Source: an uncultured Clostridia bacterium
Lineage (GTDB): Bacteria > Bacillota > Clostridia > UBA1381
Assembly: GCA_944392335.1 (NCBI GenBank)
Contig: CALXWJ010000082.1
Span: 1-64,000 of the forward strand
Reading direction: 5' to 3'
Length of the DNA: 64,000 nt
Below are positions 1 through 8,869 of the stretch, in pieces. A program made the position numbers and the translations under genes. A model generated the notes under the pieces. The model was not told where the DNA came from, made no database searches, and saw only the letters and a list, made by a program, of their open reading frames with translations. The first letter of the stretch is position 1, and each line of letters begins with the position of its first letter.

Positions 1-133
1 ATAAGCGGCGCATCTTGCCCTTTATCGGAGCTTGAAGTATCAACATACGTCGGCGCTCCTCAAAAGAGCAATCTGCTTGCTTCTTTTCCACGTTGGATTT
101 GTGCCGCCGAATGGCGGCGGAATGGAGATTAAA

Positions 134-1303
134 ATGTATACATTACTTCTTGCAGTTATTTACTTAATATTTATAAGCCTCGGTCTTCCCGATTCTCTCC
201 TGGGCTCGGCATGGCCGACAATGAGGCTTGAGTTTGATATGCCCGTATCCTATGCAGGCATTATTTCCATGATAATTGCAGGAGGAACTATTATATCAAG
301 TCTTATGTCCGAACGATTGACAAAAAAATTCAGCACAGCCTCCGTCACAATTTTCAGTGTATTTCTTACGGCAATTGCCCTTTTCGGTTTTTCTGTATCA
401 TCACAATTCAGTATGCTGTGTTTATGGGCAATTCCCTACGGTCTTGGTGCCGGTGCAATAGATTCTGCAATAAATAATTATGTTGCACTTCATTACAATT
501 CACGTCATATGAGCTGGCTGCATTGTTTTTGGGGTGTGGGGACTGTTATAAGCCCATATATTATGAGTATGGCAATTACCCACTCCATATGGAACGATGG
601 TTATCGTGCCGTATCTTACATACAGTTTACAATTGTTATAATATTATTGCTTACGCTCCCTTTATGGAAAGTAAACAGAAAATCATATGATTCCGACAAC
701 AATTCAAATGAAATTCTCGGTATTAAAGGAGCATTGAAGATAAAAGGTGCGGCAACCTTATTTGTTGGATTCTTCTCCTATTGCGCCGCTGAGGCAACCG
801 CAATGCTTTGGGCAAGCAGTTATCTTGCAGGCACAAAAAATATAACCGAAGAAAAAGCTGCCGCTTTCGGTTCTCTGTTTTTTATCGGTCTTACAGCAGG
901 CAGATTTATTTCGGGTTTTTTCTCCGAAAAAGCAGGAGATCATAAAATGATACGCATAGGAGCATTTATTTCCATTCTGGGAATAATATGCATTTCCATT
1001 CCTGTTTCGTCAAATCTGCCGGTACTTATCGGTTTAATAATTTTCGGGTTTGGGTGTGCTCCGATTTATCCGAGTATAATACATTCAACACCTTCAAATT
1101 TCGGCGCGGCAAATTCACAGGCTATAATAGGTATACAAATGGCAAGTGCATATGTAGGTTCAACATTTATGCCTCCTTTGTTCGGACTTATAGCAAATCA
1201 CATAAGTCTAAAGTTAATGCCTCTGTTTCTTGCCGTATTTGTTGTTTTAATGATTATAATGACCGAAACAACATTTGCTGTGGTTTCACACAAACATAAA
1301 TAA
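134..1303 (+). CDS. MFS transporter (12-TM, sugar-permease-like)
   Basis: This 389-residue protein is very hydrophobic, with about 12 predicted membrane segments, as expected for a major facilitator superfamily permease. Loop motifs typical of the family are visible: SERLTKKF after the second helix and GRFISGFFSEKAG in the second half. The reading frame is open upstream to position 32, but I chose the ATG at 134 because GGAG lies 6 nt before it and the protein then begins directly with a membrane segment (MYTLLLAVIYL). The frame before that ATG is polar and unlike a transporter N-terminus. Substrate is unknown; the fold resembles fucose or glucose permease-type MFS members, which is inference only. 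A Gx transporter gene follows 50 bp downstream on the same strand. Confidence 0.85.
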   Translation: MYTLLLAVIYLIFISLGLPDSLLGSAWPTMRLEFDMPVSYAGIISMIIAGGTIISSLMSERLTKKFSTASVTIFSVFLTAIALFGFSVSSQFSMLCLWAIPYGLGAGAIDSAINNYVALHYNSRHMSWLHCFWGVGTVISPYIMSMAITHSIWNDGYRAVSYIQFTIVIILLLTLPLWKVNRKSYDSDNNSNEILGIKGALKIKGAATLFVGFFSYCAAEATAMLWASSYLAGTKNITEEKAAAFGSLFFIGLTAGRFISGFFSEKAGDHKMIRIGAFISILGIICISIPVSSNLPVLIGLIIFGFGCAPIYPSIIHSTPSNFGAANSQAIIGIQMASAYVGSTFMPPLFGLIANHISLKLMPLFLAVFVVLMIIMTETTFAVVSHKHK

Positions 1304-1353
1304 CTTATTATTCCTTAAACTCTTCTAATAATAATTGCAAAGGGGGATTTTAC

Positions 1354-1842
1354 ATGAATTCAAAAAAAATAACACTTATTGCACTGTTAGCGGCAATTGC
1401 ATTAATTTTCGGATACATAGAATCCCTTTTCCCTATTCCACTACCCATTCCGGGAATAAAACTCGGTTTAGGTAATATTGTTATTTTGACTGCTTTGTAC
1501 ATATTTGATTTTCGAACATCAGTTCTCATTATGTTTATAAAGGTTCTGCTGTCTGCTCTGCTTTTTTCCACTCCTTCGGCTTTTATTTATTCTTTTGCCG
1601 GAGGGCTTGTCAGTCTTTTGGTTATGGCTATAATGAAAAAATTAAAATTCAATATAATCTGTACAAGTATGGGCGGAGGTATTTCACATAACATAGCACA
1701 GCTTACGTGTGCCGCCCTTATTCTTACAAATATTAATTTTTTCTATTATTTACCCATATTAATTATAGCAGGAAGTATTGTAGGCGCTGTTGTAGGAATT
1801 GTATCTAAAATAATAATCAATCGTGTTTCTGCTATGTTGTAA
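1354..1842 (+). CDS. Gx transporter / heptaprenyl diphosphate synthase component I family protein
   Basis: This 162-residue integral membrane protein has about five hydrophobic segments. The pattern FPIPLPIPGIKLGLGN near residues 26-41 and SMGGGISHNIAQL near residue 110 is characteristic of the Hpre_diP_synt_I family, now often called Gx transporters and related to ECF-type substrate-binding components. Family members usually sit beside NusG-domain and FMN-binding (Rnf-like) genes; that context is absent here, and the upstream neighbour is an MFS permease. A strong ribosome site (AAGGGGGAT) precedes the ATG. The transported molecule cannot be deduced; the old name implying prenyl synthesis is probably misleading. 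Confidence 0.8.
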   Translation: MNSKKITLIALLAAIALIFGYIESLFPIPLPIPGIKLGLGNIVILTALYIFDFRTSVLIMFIKVLLSALLFSTPSAFIYSFAGGLVSLLVMAIMKKLKFNIICTSMGGGISHNIAQLTCAALILTNINFFYYLPILIIAGSIVGAVVGIVSKIIINRVSAML

Positions 1843-1886
1843 TCAGCGAAATCAGAATTTATTATATAAAAATCCTTTTAATTCAT

Positions 1887-2642
1887 TTACAGCAATTCTA
1901 ATTCTGTCCTAAAACTTTCATCGGGATCAGGCTTTTCTGTAAATACTCTATTTTTATTTTCAATTTTTTTAAATTCATTATAATATCTGATTCCGAATTC
2001 TCTTAAAGATTCGGAATTAAAATGCAGATTATCGGGTTTCGATTTCAATCCTGATGCCGATACAAACCGTACCATATTACATTCTTTTGATATATTTTTT
2101 AACGCCTCATTAATATATGTGTAATTTCTATATGAACACTGATCTCCATTTATAAGAAAATCTCCCAGTCCTCCCACCATAAAAGGTACATCCTCTAAAT
2201 CCTTTTCTTTTCTGAATGCATTAATTATCTTTTTTAATTTTTCTTCATAAAAAGGATATAAATCTTCCTTGCAATCGCTTTCTCCCTGATGCCACAGAAT
2301 TCCCGCAACCGTCGAGGTTCTTGATGCTAACCTTGTTTGATAAATTGCATTATCAAACAGCAATCCTCCTTCCCTCCATTGATCAAGGGAGGTTCCTCCG
2401 TCAGCACAAGGAATTAAACCCACTTGCGTACTATGCTCCTTTGAATACACATCAGCAAAGCTTTCCGCAAGATTTACTCCCGAAAATACACGATCGGGAT
2501 TTACCGGAATATACATATTCTGCCATCTTCCGTTTCTCAACACTTTAATATTTGGATTATCTATAGGTTTTACATCCGTTATTTCTCCTCTTCCAGCCAT
2601 GTTGGATTGTCCGATTAATAAAAAAGAATGAATCATAATCAT
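1887..2642 (-). CDS. SASA-domain carbohydrate esterase (SGNH hydrolase, CE6-like)
   Basis: A 251-residue cytoplasmic esterase predicted to remove acetyl groups from sialate or xylan-type sugars. The nucleophile block is GQSNMAGRG (Ser13), the second conserved block is WHQGESD (residues 117-123), and D204 with H207 (PDNLHF) complete the SGNH-type triad. These are the hallmarks of the SASA domain. There is no signal peptide. The open frame could begin with TTG at 2645, but AGGAG sits 6 nt before the ATG at 2642, so that start was taken. It lies downstream of a secreted protein gene on the same strand, separated by that gene's terminator, so it is probably transcribed separately. Substrate specificity is not resolved. 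Confidence 0.85.
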   Translation of the reverse strand: MIMIHSFLLIGQSNMAGRGEITDVKPIDNPNIKVLRNGRWQNMYIPVNPDRVFSGVNLAESFADVYSKEHSTQVGLIPCADGGTSLDQWREGGLLFDNAIYQTRLASRTSTVAGILWHQGESDCKEDLYPFYEEKLKKIINAFRKEKDLEDVPFMVGGLGDFLINGDQCSYRNYTYINEALKNISKECNMVRFVSASGLKSKPDNLHFNSESLREFGIRYYNEFKKIENKNRVFTEKPDPDESFRTELELL

Positions 2643-2660
2643 CAAAATCTCCTTTTTAGC

Positions 2661-2695
2661 TAAAAAGAAAGGAACAGATTAAATCTGTTCCTTTC
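2661..2695 (-). terminator. Rho-independent terminator after the secreted repeat protein
   Basis: A near-perfect palindrome at 2667-2695 (GAAAGGAACAGATT paired with AATCTGTTCCTTTC) is followed on the minus strand by TTTTTA. It lies 44 bp beyond the stop codon of the secreted protein gene and just before the ribosome site of the esterase gene. Confidence 0.9.
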
Positions 2696-2738
2696 AATTT
2701 TATTAAAATAGTTAATAACTAAGTCTAAATCTTTGTTA

Positions 2739-4475
2739 TTATTTACCTAATAATGCTTGTTGAGCTTCTTCAAATCCTGTTTCAATAACTTCTGTTACAT
2801 ATTCATTGTTAGGTCCGAAATAGAATGATCCGCTACCCTGGAAAGCGTGTCCCGGATATACTACAGCAGGAACGCTCCAGTATGATACATTCTGACCATT
2901 TACAATAAACTTGTAGCCCTTAGCAATCAATGCATCGTGCAGGCAAGAATCCTGAATATTGTCACCTGATAAAGTAACCTTTAATACTCTGATACCATTA
3001 CCAACCTGAGGATTAGCTTCTGTTACTGAAGGAATAGCTTCAGCTGATGTTTCAGTTGAACGATAGATTCCTGTCGGACGTCCGTCTAAGTACTTCTCTT
3101 CATAGATTGTGTAAGGATATTCAGCTTCAGGCCAAGCAACTTTCCACTCAACTGTAGGATGAGCAACACCGCCTGTATATCTGAATACATATGGCAAATT
3201 AGTTGTCTTGTCTTCCAATACATTCTGTGTCATTGTGATTGTATCTTCATAACCTTCTTGAACTGTTGATACGCCCTTGCTAGGTGTTCCAACAGCAAAG
3301 TTGTTATTTGTGAAGATATTGTATCTGTCATAATACAATGCATTTGTATAATCGGTATATGTTTCTGTTGTTAAATCGTAATCATTTTCCTGACGTCTTA
3401 CATCATAATCAAATGATCCGCTTGTGTATACATTGTCAACACCGTCAAGAACATTCATATCATATGTAGCAACAACAGTTTCTCCAATTTTCTTTTGTCC
3501 TTCAGCTGGAGTTTTAATTGCTCTTCCATCCAATAGAACACCATTTACACACAATACCTGATAAATTCTGTAAGGATATTCTTTTTCATAACCTGCGGTT
3601 ACCCATTTAACATCCTGTGAATTTCTTGTCTTTTTAGCAATTACATCATCATAATATTGAGGATTAAATCCTCCTACATTGCTCTTCTTTGACATTTCGT
3701 CAAGCTTATCACCTAAAATCTGCATAGGAACAACTGTTTGTGTTTCGCCTGTATAATAGTTAGGACCTTCTAATTCTTCCCAAGCATATTGAGGAATAGC
3801 ATTCATAAATAAGTCATACTTCCAATCAGCTTCTTCACCATTCATAAATGCTTCTGTGAACTGACCGTTTGCATTTGTAACAGCATTATAATATTGATTA
3901 ATCAAGCTGTCAAGTTCGGTATAACCTACCGGAGCACCTGTTACTTGATTCTGTAATGCATTATATACATTATAATAGTTCATAACTTCTCCGTTAACAA
4001 CAACGAATCTGTCAAAACCAACTACAGGGAAAGAAACTTTAATATCTTCCTGTAATCCAGCATATCCAACAACAGTAGATGGCTTATAAGCACCGCCCTC
4101 TAAGCTTGAATATAATCTGTGATATACATCATATGGAGCTTTTGCTTCCCAGAAATCAGGTCTTAATTCTACAGCAGCATTTGCATAGTTTCCGGAATAT
4201 CTTGTTAAGCCGGTATCTTTGCCATCAAGAACTAATGTCTGAACTTCCTTGTGAGGATATTCTGCTTCATAAAAAGCGTGAACCCATTCAACAGTTGAAG
4301 CATAGCCATTAATAATGTTTTTGCCAACTTCAGGGCAGTAATAGATTTTACCGTATCTTCCCTGAGCATCAGCAATGTCATAGCCTATAAAGCTATCATT
4401 GTCGCATGCCAATGCACTTGCTGAGGAAATAACCATTAATCCAGCCAATGCACTTGCTAAAATCTTCTTAGTCAT
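2739..4475 (-). CDS. Secreted protein of unknown function with repeated WExEYPY motif
   Basis: A 578-residue protein that I do not recognise. Residues 1-23 form a signal peptide (MTKK, hydrophobic core, ending ASALA), so it is exported. The rest is acidic and unusually rich in Tyr, Asn and Val. An internal motif of about 30 residues, W-V-x3-Y/P-E-x-EYPY-x-x-Y-x6-DGxxTG, appears at residues 62-92, 289-318 and 441-471, with a weaker version at 104-130 (FWEAKAPYDVYHRLY). Between the repeats are segments such as FVVVNGEVMNYYNVYN and FIVNGQNVSYWSVP that may be a second repeated unit. There are no SLH, LPXTG or lipobox anchors. AGGAGG lies 8 nt before the ATG, and a strong promoter lies upstream, so it is likely abundant. 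It could be a surface or matrix protein; function is unknown. Confidence 0.8.
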   Translation of the reverse strand: MTKKILASALAGLMVISSASALACDNDSFIGYDIADAQGRYGKIYYCPEVGKNIINGYASTVEWVHAFYEAEYPHKEVQTLVLDGKDTGLTRYSGNYANAAVELRPDFWEAKAPYDVYHRLYSSLEGGAYKPSTVVGYAGLQEDIKVSFPVVGFDRFVVVNGEVMNYYNVYNALQNQVTGAPVGYTELDSLINQYYNAVTNANGQFTEAFMNGEEADWKYDLFMNAIPQYAWEELEGPNYYTGETQTVVPMQILGDKLDEMSKKSNVGGFNPQYYDDVIAKKTRNSQDVKWVTAGYEKEYPYRIYQVLCVNGVLLDGRAIKTPAEGQKKIGETVVATYDMNVLDGVDNVYTSGSFDYDVRRQENDYDLTTETYTDYTNALYYDRYNIFTNNNFAVGTPSKGVSTVQEGYEDTITMTQNVLEDKTTNLPYVFRYTGGVAHPTVEWKVAWPEAEYPYTIYEEKYLDGRPTGIYRSTETSAEAIPSVTEANPQVGNGIRVLKVTLSGDNIQDSCLHDALIAKGYKFIVNGQNVSYWSVPAVVYPGHAFQGSGSFYFGPNNEYVTEVIETGFEEAQQALLGK

Positions 4476-4530
4476 TACTTCATCCTCCTAAATTATTTAG
4501 ACTTAGATATTGTTTTATCAACTATGTTAT

Positions 4531-4559
4531 ATTTTAAACTGTTTTCCATTATTTGTCAA
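4531..4559 (-). promoter_or_regulatory. Strong sigma-A promoter of the secreted repeat protein gene
   Basis: On the minus strand TTGACA (4554-4559) and TAAAAT (4531-4536) are separated by exactly 17 bp. The predicted transcript starts about 45-50 nt before the start codon and includes an AGGAGG ribosome site. Confidence 0.85.
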
Positions 4560-4669
4560 TACTTTTTTCTTTTTTTTTTCAAAATATCCAATATTTTTAT
4601 ACGTTATATATATATTTTTTATATATGTTACAATATTGTAAATATAATGAAATTATTGTTAACATAGTG

Positions 4670-6514
4670 TTAAATTTCTTTGCCGGCAAACTGCGTAGTG
4701 TACAAATTATAATAACATCCTTTGTTTTTCATTAATTCATCATGATTTCCGGTTTCTGCTATAACTCCTTTATCGAGTACGACGATCAGGTCCGCATCTC
4801 TTATCGTTGATAATCTGTGAGCGATTATAATGCTTGTTCTGTTGCTCATAAGCTTTATCATCGCTTTTTGTATATGCAGCTCCGTTCTTGTATCCACATT
4901 CGATGTTGCCTCATCCAGGATCAGAATCTGAGGATTTTTCAAAACGGCTCTTGCAATTGATAATAACTGTCTTTCTCCCTGACTCAGATTACTGCCTCCT
5001 TCGGAAAGCTCCGTATCGTATCCGTCGGGCAGCCTTTCGATAAATATATCGGCATTTGCGGTATGCGCGGCATTTTTTATATCTACTATTTTTGCATTAT
5101 CCTTCCCGTAGCTTATATTTTTTGAAATAGTATCATTAAATAACACAGTATCCTGTAAAACCATAGCAATATTTTCACGAAGCTTTTTCTTGGATATGTT
5201 TTTTATGTTTATGCCGTCGATCAATATTTCTCCGTCATCAATATCATAAAATCCCGTAAGCAAATTTACAATTGTTGTTTTTCCGGAGCCTGTTGCGCCG
5301 ACCAGAGCTATTTTTTGGCCCGCCTGTACCTCCAAATTGAAATTTCTTATAACAGGTTCATCCTTATTATAGGAAAAGACTACATTTTTAAAGCTGATAT
5401 TCCCGCGGATATTTACCCTGTCCCCTTCAATTTGCAATTCGCTTTCGGTATCCATTATTTCAAACACACGCTCCGCACCTGCAGCCGCAGTCTGAATTTG
5501 GGCAAATTGATTTGCTATTTCATTTATCGGTCTTGCAAATTGCTTTGTATAGATCAAAAATACCTGTATTGTTCCTATCGTTATTATACCGTTCCATGCC
5601 AAGCCGCCCCCTACGGCTGCAATCAAAAGATATCCGAAATTTGAGATAAAATTCATGATCGGTCCCATGGAGCCGCCCAATATCTGTGCCTTAATTGAAT
5701 ATTTTTTCAATTCATCGCTGATATCGTTAAATTTATCTTTTTCTTTTTCCTCCAGCATATACGCCGAAATTGTTTTGTTCCCCGTAATTGTTTCCTCTGC
5801 ATGAGCATTAAGACTTCCCAGCAGCACCTGCTGTCGTATAAAGAATTTCCTCATGTATTTTGTCAAAACCTTTGTTACAAGCAGAGTCAATCCCATTGAC
5901 ACCAGACTTACACCGGTCAAGATCGGGCTGTAAAACAGCATTATAATAAATGTACCTATCAGTGTCAATATACTTGAAATAACCGAGCTGATCGATTGTG
6001 ATACTGTGTTTGAAATATTCTCTACATCATTTGTCATTCGGCTCATTATGTCTCCGTGCCTGTGTGTATCAAAATATTTGATCGGAAGATACACAATTTT
6101 CGCAAACAGATCACTTCTCATTTTTTTAACCGTTAGCTGTGATAATTTTGCGGAAAAAATGCCTTGCAGATATGTAGAAACAGAATTTGCTATATGAAGA
6201 ACGATCAAAAAGATCAATAATTTTAAAAATAAATCAAAATCAACTATCCCTCCGGTCACTGCCGGAGACAAACAGTCGATAGCGCTTCCCTGAATTGCCG
6301 GAATTGCCAGATTTAAAACGGTGATTATTAACATTACGATCATCAATGCAATAAACAGCCCTTTACTGTACCATATGTATTTTATCAGCCTTTTTAATGT
6401 TTTTCCGGCTTGTTTGGGTTTTTCATTTATCATAACAGGGCCCCGGCCCCTTCCTCTTCCGGGTCCCCCCATTAAATTGACCGGAGGTTTGTTTTGCATG
6501 TGTTTTGTTTCCAT
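4670..6514 (-). CDS. ABC exporter half-transporter, catalytic-Walker-B subunit
   Basis: A 614-residue fusion of six membrane helices (about 50-330) and a nucleotide-binding domain. Walker A is GATGSGKTT (about residue 407), the signature is LSQGE (about 510-514, a departure from LSGGQ), Walker B with catalytic Glu is ILILDE (about 530-535), and the H-loop His is in IIAHRLS. The N-terminal 35 residues carry a Gly-Arg run (GGPGRGRGRGP). It pairs with the next gene upstream, 37 bp away, as a heterodimeric exporter of the BmrCD/LmrCD type. Its abnormal signature would face the partner's degenerate Walker B, giving one full and one dead ATP site. GTG at 6517 is an alternative start; ATG at 6514 was preferred. 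Substrate is unknown: drugs, lipids or peptides are all possible. Confidence 0.9.
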   Translation of the reverse strand: METKHMQNKPPVNLMGGPGRGRGRGPVMINEKPKQAGKTLKRLIKYIWYSKGLFIALMIVMLIITVLNLAIPAIQGSAIDCLSPAVTGGIVDFDLFLKLLIFLIVLHIANSVSTYLQGIFSAKLSQLTVKKMRSDLFAKIVYLPIKYFDTHRHGDIMSRMTNDVENISNTVSQSISSVISSILTLIGTFIIMLFYSPILTGVSLVSMGLTLLVTKVLTKYMRKFFIRQQVLLGSLNAHAEETITGNKTISAYMLEEKEKDKFNDISDELKKYSIKAQILGGSMGPIMNFISNFGYLLIAAVGGGLAWNGIITIGTIQVFLIYTKQFARPINEIANQFAQIQTAAAGAERVFEIMDTESELQIEGDRVNIRGNISFKNVVFSYNKDEPVIRNFNLEVQAGQKIALVGATGSGKTTIVNLLTGFYDIDDGEILIDGINIKNISKKKLRENIAMVLQDTVLFNDTISKNISYGKDNAKIVDIKNAAHTANADIFIERLPDGYDTELSEGGSNLSQGERQLLSIARAVLKNPQILILDEATSNVDTRTELHIQKAMIKLMSNRTSIIIAHRLSTIRDADLIVVLDKGVIAETGNHDELMKNKGCYYNLYTTQFAGKEI

Positions 6515-6551
6515 CACATTCGTCCTTTCAAAAAAAAAACAAAATATAATT

Positions 6552-8285
6552 TTATAATTGTTTTTTCAGAATTTGCAGCTGAGAATTATATATATCCATA
6601 TAAATTTTGCTTGTTTTCAAAAGCTCCTCATGCGTTCCGTCCGCCGCGACAGTACCGTTGTCAATAACTACTATTCTGTCGCAATCCAATACGCTTGCTA
6701 CCCGCTGTACTATCATGATCACTGTTGCACCCTTCAGCTCACTGTTTAATGCTTTATGAAGCTTCGCTTCGGTTGCCAGATCCAAAGCGGAAGTGGCGTC
6801 ATCAAAAATCAGGATTTCGGGCTTCCTTATAAGAGCACGGGCAATTGAGATCCTTTGTTTTTGTCCTCCCGACAACGATGAACCCTTTTCCGTTACCATT
6901 GTCTCATAGCCGTTTTCAAAGGAAGTAATAAAATCATCTGCCTGAGCTATTTTTGCCGCCGCTATTACCTCCTCTTTTGCTGCGTCTTCTTTGCCCATTT
7001 TTATATTATCTGAAACGGAACCTGAATATAATTCGCTTTTTTGCATTATTACGGCTATTTTATCCCTTAACTCTTTAAGCTTATAATCTCTTACATCAAT
7101 CCCTTCAACCTTAATGCTCCCGCTTGTGACATCATAAAACCTCGGCATCAAATTAACAAGCGATGTTTTCCCCGATCCGGTCGCTCCGAGAATTGCCACA
7201 CGTTCTCCGTGTTTTATTTTCAAATTGAAATTGTCAATAATCGGCTTACCCTTAGAGTCCCGGTACGAAAAGCTTACATTTTCAAATTCAATACAATATT
7301 TTTTATTTTTTGCCTCGTCATCAAAGCCTTTTCCGTCTTTGATAACGGGTTCGGTATTCATGACCTGATTTATTCTTTCGGCAGAGGCTTTTGCTCTTGT
7401 TATTGAGCGAAAGATCATATTCACCATCATAATGGAATTTAAAATCATGGTAATATAATTTATCGCCGCCATAATTTCACCCACCTGGATATTTTGCGCC
7501 AGGACTTGAAGCCCGCCTATATATATGATAAATACAACGGCAACATTCATCAATATCATCATGATCGGCGATATGATCGCCATAGTCTTCATAACATGCA
7601 AATTTATATCGAGCAGCTCATCATTCGCGTTCTCAAATCTTTCCTTTTCGTATTCCTCCTTGACGTATGCTTTAACCACTCTCGCGCCCGTTACATTCTC
7701 AAGCATCACCGAATTCACCTTGTCGAGCTTGTTTTGTACGATCATAAATGCCGGTGCGATTTTTTTCATAAAAAAAATAATTACAAATAACTGCAACGGA
7801 AGTACTATTGCAGTTATTTTCCCATATTCAACATTAAGCGATAACAGCATTATAATACCGCCCACAAACATAAATCCCGAACGCGCAAATCCCCGCAACG
7901 CAAAATTAATAAAATCCTGCATTGCCGTAACATCGTTTGTCAGCCTTGTTATCAGTGAACCTGTTGTAAACTTATCGGTCTGTTCAAATGAAAGCGATAT
8001 TATTTTATCATATAATTTTTTTCTCAGATCATTTCCGTAATTTTGTCCCGCAAGGTTTGTAAAAGCACCAGATAATACGCCGAATATTCCGCCCAGTGCG
8101 GTACATCCCAGCATTCTCAGTCCTGTATGTACTATTATGCTTATGTTTTGATCTAAAACACCCTCATCAACTATTTGCGCCATAAGCTTAGGTAAAACAA
8201 GATCCATAAATACCTCGCCGATCATGCACAGCGGCGCTAAAACGGCAAAAAACCAATATTTTTTTAAATATTTCAGTGTTCCCAT
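6552..8285 (-). CDS. ABC exporter half-transporter, degenerate-site subunit
   Basis: A 577-residue membrane/ATPase fusion. Walker A (GATGSGKTS, about 366-374) and the signature LSGGQ (about 471-475) are normal. Walker B reads ILIFDD, with Asp where the catalytic Glu should be, and the H-loop reads MIVQRVAS, with Gln in place of His. Both changes are the recognised mark of the non-hydrolysing site in heterodimeric exporters, so this is the partner of the following gene rather than a homodimer. GGGAG lies 8 nt before the ATG at 8285; starts further upstream (8300, 8306) lack such a site. It is first in a two-gene operon with its own promoter. Confidence 0.9.
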   Translation of the reverse strand: MGTLKYLKKYWFFAVLAPLCMIGEVFMDLVLPKLMAQIVDEGVLDQNISIIVHTGLRMLGCTALGGIFGVLSGAFTNLAGQNYGNDLRKKLYDKIISLSFEQTDKFTTGSLITRLTNDVTAMQDFINFALRGFARSGFMFVGGIIMLLSLNVEYGKITAIVLPLQLFVIIFFMKKIAPAFMIVQNKLDKVNSVMLENVTGARVVKAYVKEEYEKERFENANDELLDINLHVMKTMAIISPIMMILMNVAVVFIIYIGGLQVLAQNIQVGEIMAAINYITMILNSIMMVNMIFRSITRAKASAERINQVMNTEPVIKDGKGFDDEAKNKKYCIEFENVSFSYRDSKGKPIIDNFNLKIKHGERVAILGATGSGKTSLVNLMPRFYDVTSGSIKVEGIDVRDYKLKELRDKIAVIMQKSELYSGSVSDNIKMGKEDAAKEEVIAAAKIAQADDFITSFENGYETMVTEKGSSLSGGQKQRISIARALIRKPEILIFDDATSALDLATEAKLHKALNSELKGATVIMIVQRVASVLDCDRIVVIDNGTVAADGTHEELLKTSKIYMDIYNSQLQILKKQL

Positions 8286-8324
8286 TATTAATTCTCCCAT
8301 TAACACTTATATATTGTCAAAAAT

Positions 8325-8353
8325 ATCTTATTCTCTTTTCACTTTTTTGTCAA
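8325..8353 (-). promoter_or_regulatory. Sigma-A promoter of the ABC exporter operon
   Basis: Minus-strand TTGACA (8348-8353), 17 bp, then TAAGAT (8325-8330), about 40 bp before the first exporter gene. Nothing else was recognised in the remaining AT-rich spacer up to the tRNA promoter. Confidence 0.75.
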
Positions 8354-8534
8354 GGAGTTTCACAAAAATTTCACATTGATGTCTTTGGGCTCCCCATTAA
8401 TATTTTGCCCTTTAGCCATATATAAATATGAAGGATTATGCAATTTTTAAGGTTATTATTGTTTCTAAACTGTCAAATATTACCGAAATGTAAATATTTT
8501 ATTACATTTTTATATATAAATTTTGAAAAAATAC

Positions 8535-8563
8535 TTGACATTTAATTTTTTTTATGCTATTAT
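8535..8563 (+). promoter_or_regulatory. Promoter of tRNA-Trp
   Basis: TTGACA at 8535-8540, 17 bp, TATTAT at 8558-8563, ending 17 bp before the mature tRNA 5-prime end. Confidence 0.85.
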
Positions 8564-8580
8564 ATTTAAGTATCTTATTT

Positions 8581-8656
8581 AGGGGTGTAGCTCAGTTGGT
8601 AGAGCAACGGTCTCCAAAACCGTGTGCCCAAGGTTCGAGTCCTTGTACCCCTGCCA
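8581..8656 (+). tRNA. tRNA-Trp (anticodon CCA)
   Basis: A complete 76-nt cloverleaf. The acceptor stem pairs AGGGGTG with TACCCCT; the D-loop is AGCTCAGTTGGTAGAGC; the anticodon loop CTCCAAA gives anticodon CCA; the T-arm contains GGTTCGAGTCC. The 3-prime CCA is encoded. It is a lone tRNA with its own promoter. It sits 61 bp before a copy of the dispersed repeat. Confidence 0.97.
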
Positions 8657-8717
8657 TTAAAATTGTCCTTGAGCTCGGCAGCAGGCTTGGTTTAAGGGCT
8701 TTTTCTTTTTTTCGGAG

Positions 8718-8863
8718 TTCAATAAGGACTTGTCCCTTCATTCAACAAGGATAAAAGCGCAGGCAAAGCTTGCGCTGTAATCAGTGGGAGATTGTACTCT
8801 CACTGATTACAAATATGAAACCCGCCGCATATAACGGCCAGGGGACAACATGTTCGCAGTTAT
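8718..8863 (+). repeat. Dispersed structured repeat, copy 1
   Basis: A 146-bp element starting TTCAATAAGGACTTGTCCC and ending TTCGCAGTTAT. Successive hairpins: CTTGTCC with a partly decayed partner; GCGCAGGC/GCTTGCGC; a 15-bp stem TGTAATCAGTGGGAG/CTCTCACTGATTACA; CCGCCG/CGGC; and GACA/TGTT. It lies between tRNA-Trp and the 3-prime end of the minus-strand gene that stops at 8870, only 7 bp away. Confidence 0.9.
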
Positions 8864-8869
8864 ATATTT

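Noticed and set aside
1-120. A possible worn copy of the dispersed repeat (CATCTTGCCCTTTAT and CCGCC-GAAT-GGCGG) before the MFS gene
   Set aside because: Only short scattered similarity; too weak to separate from chance, and the window edge removes context.
988-1299. A 103-codon open frame within the MFS gene
   Set aside because: Out-of-frame shadow with Cys/Phe/Tyr-rich unnatural composition; the main frame has clear membrane helices.
8554-8754. A 66-codon plus-strand open frame
   Set aside because: It runs straight through tRNA-Trp.
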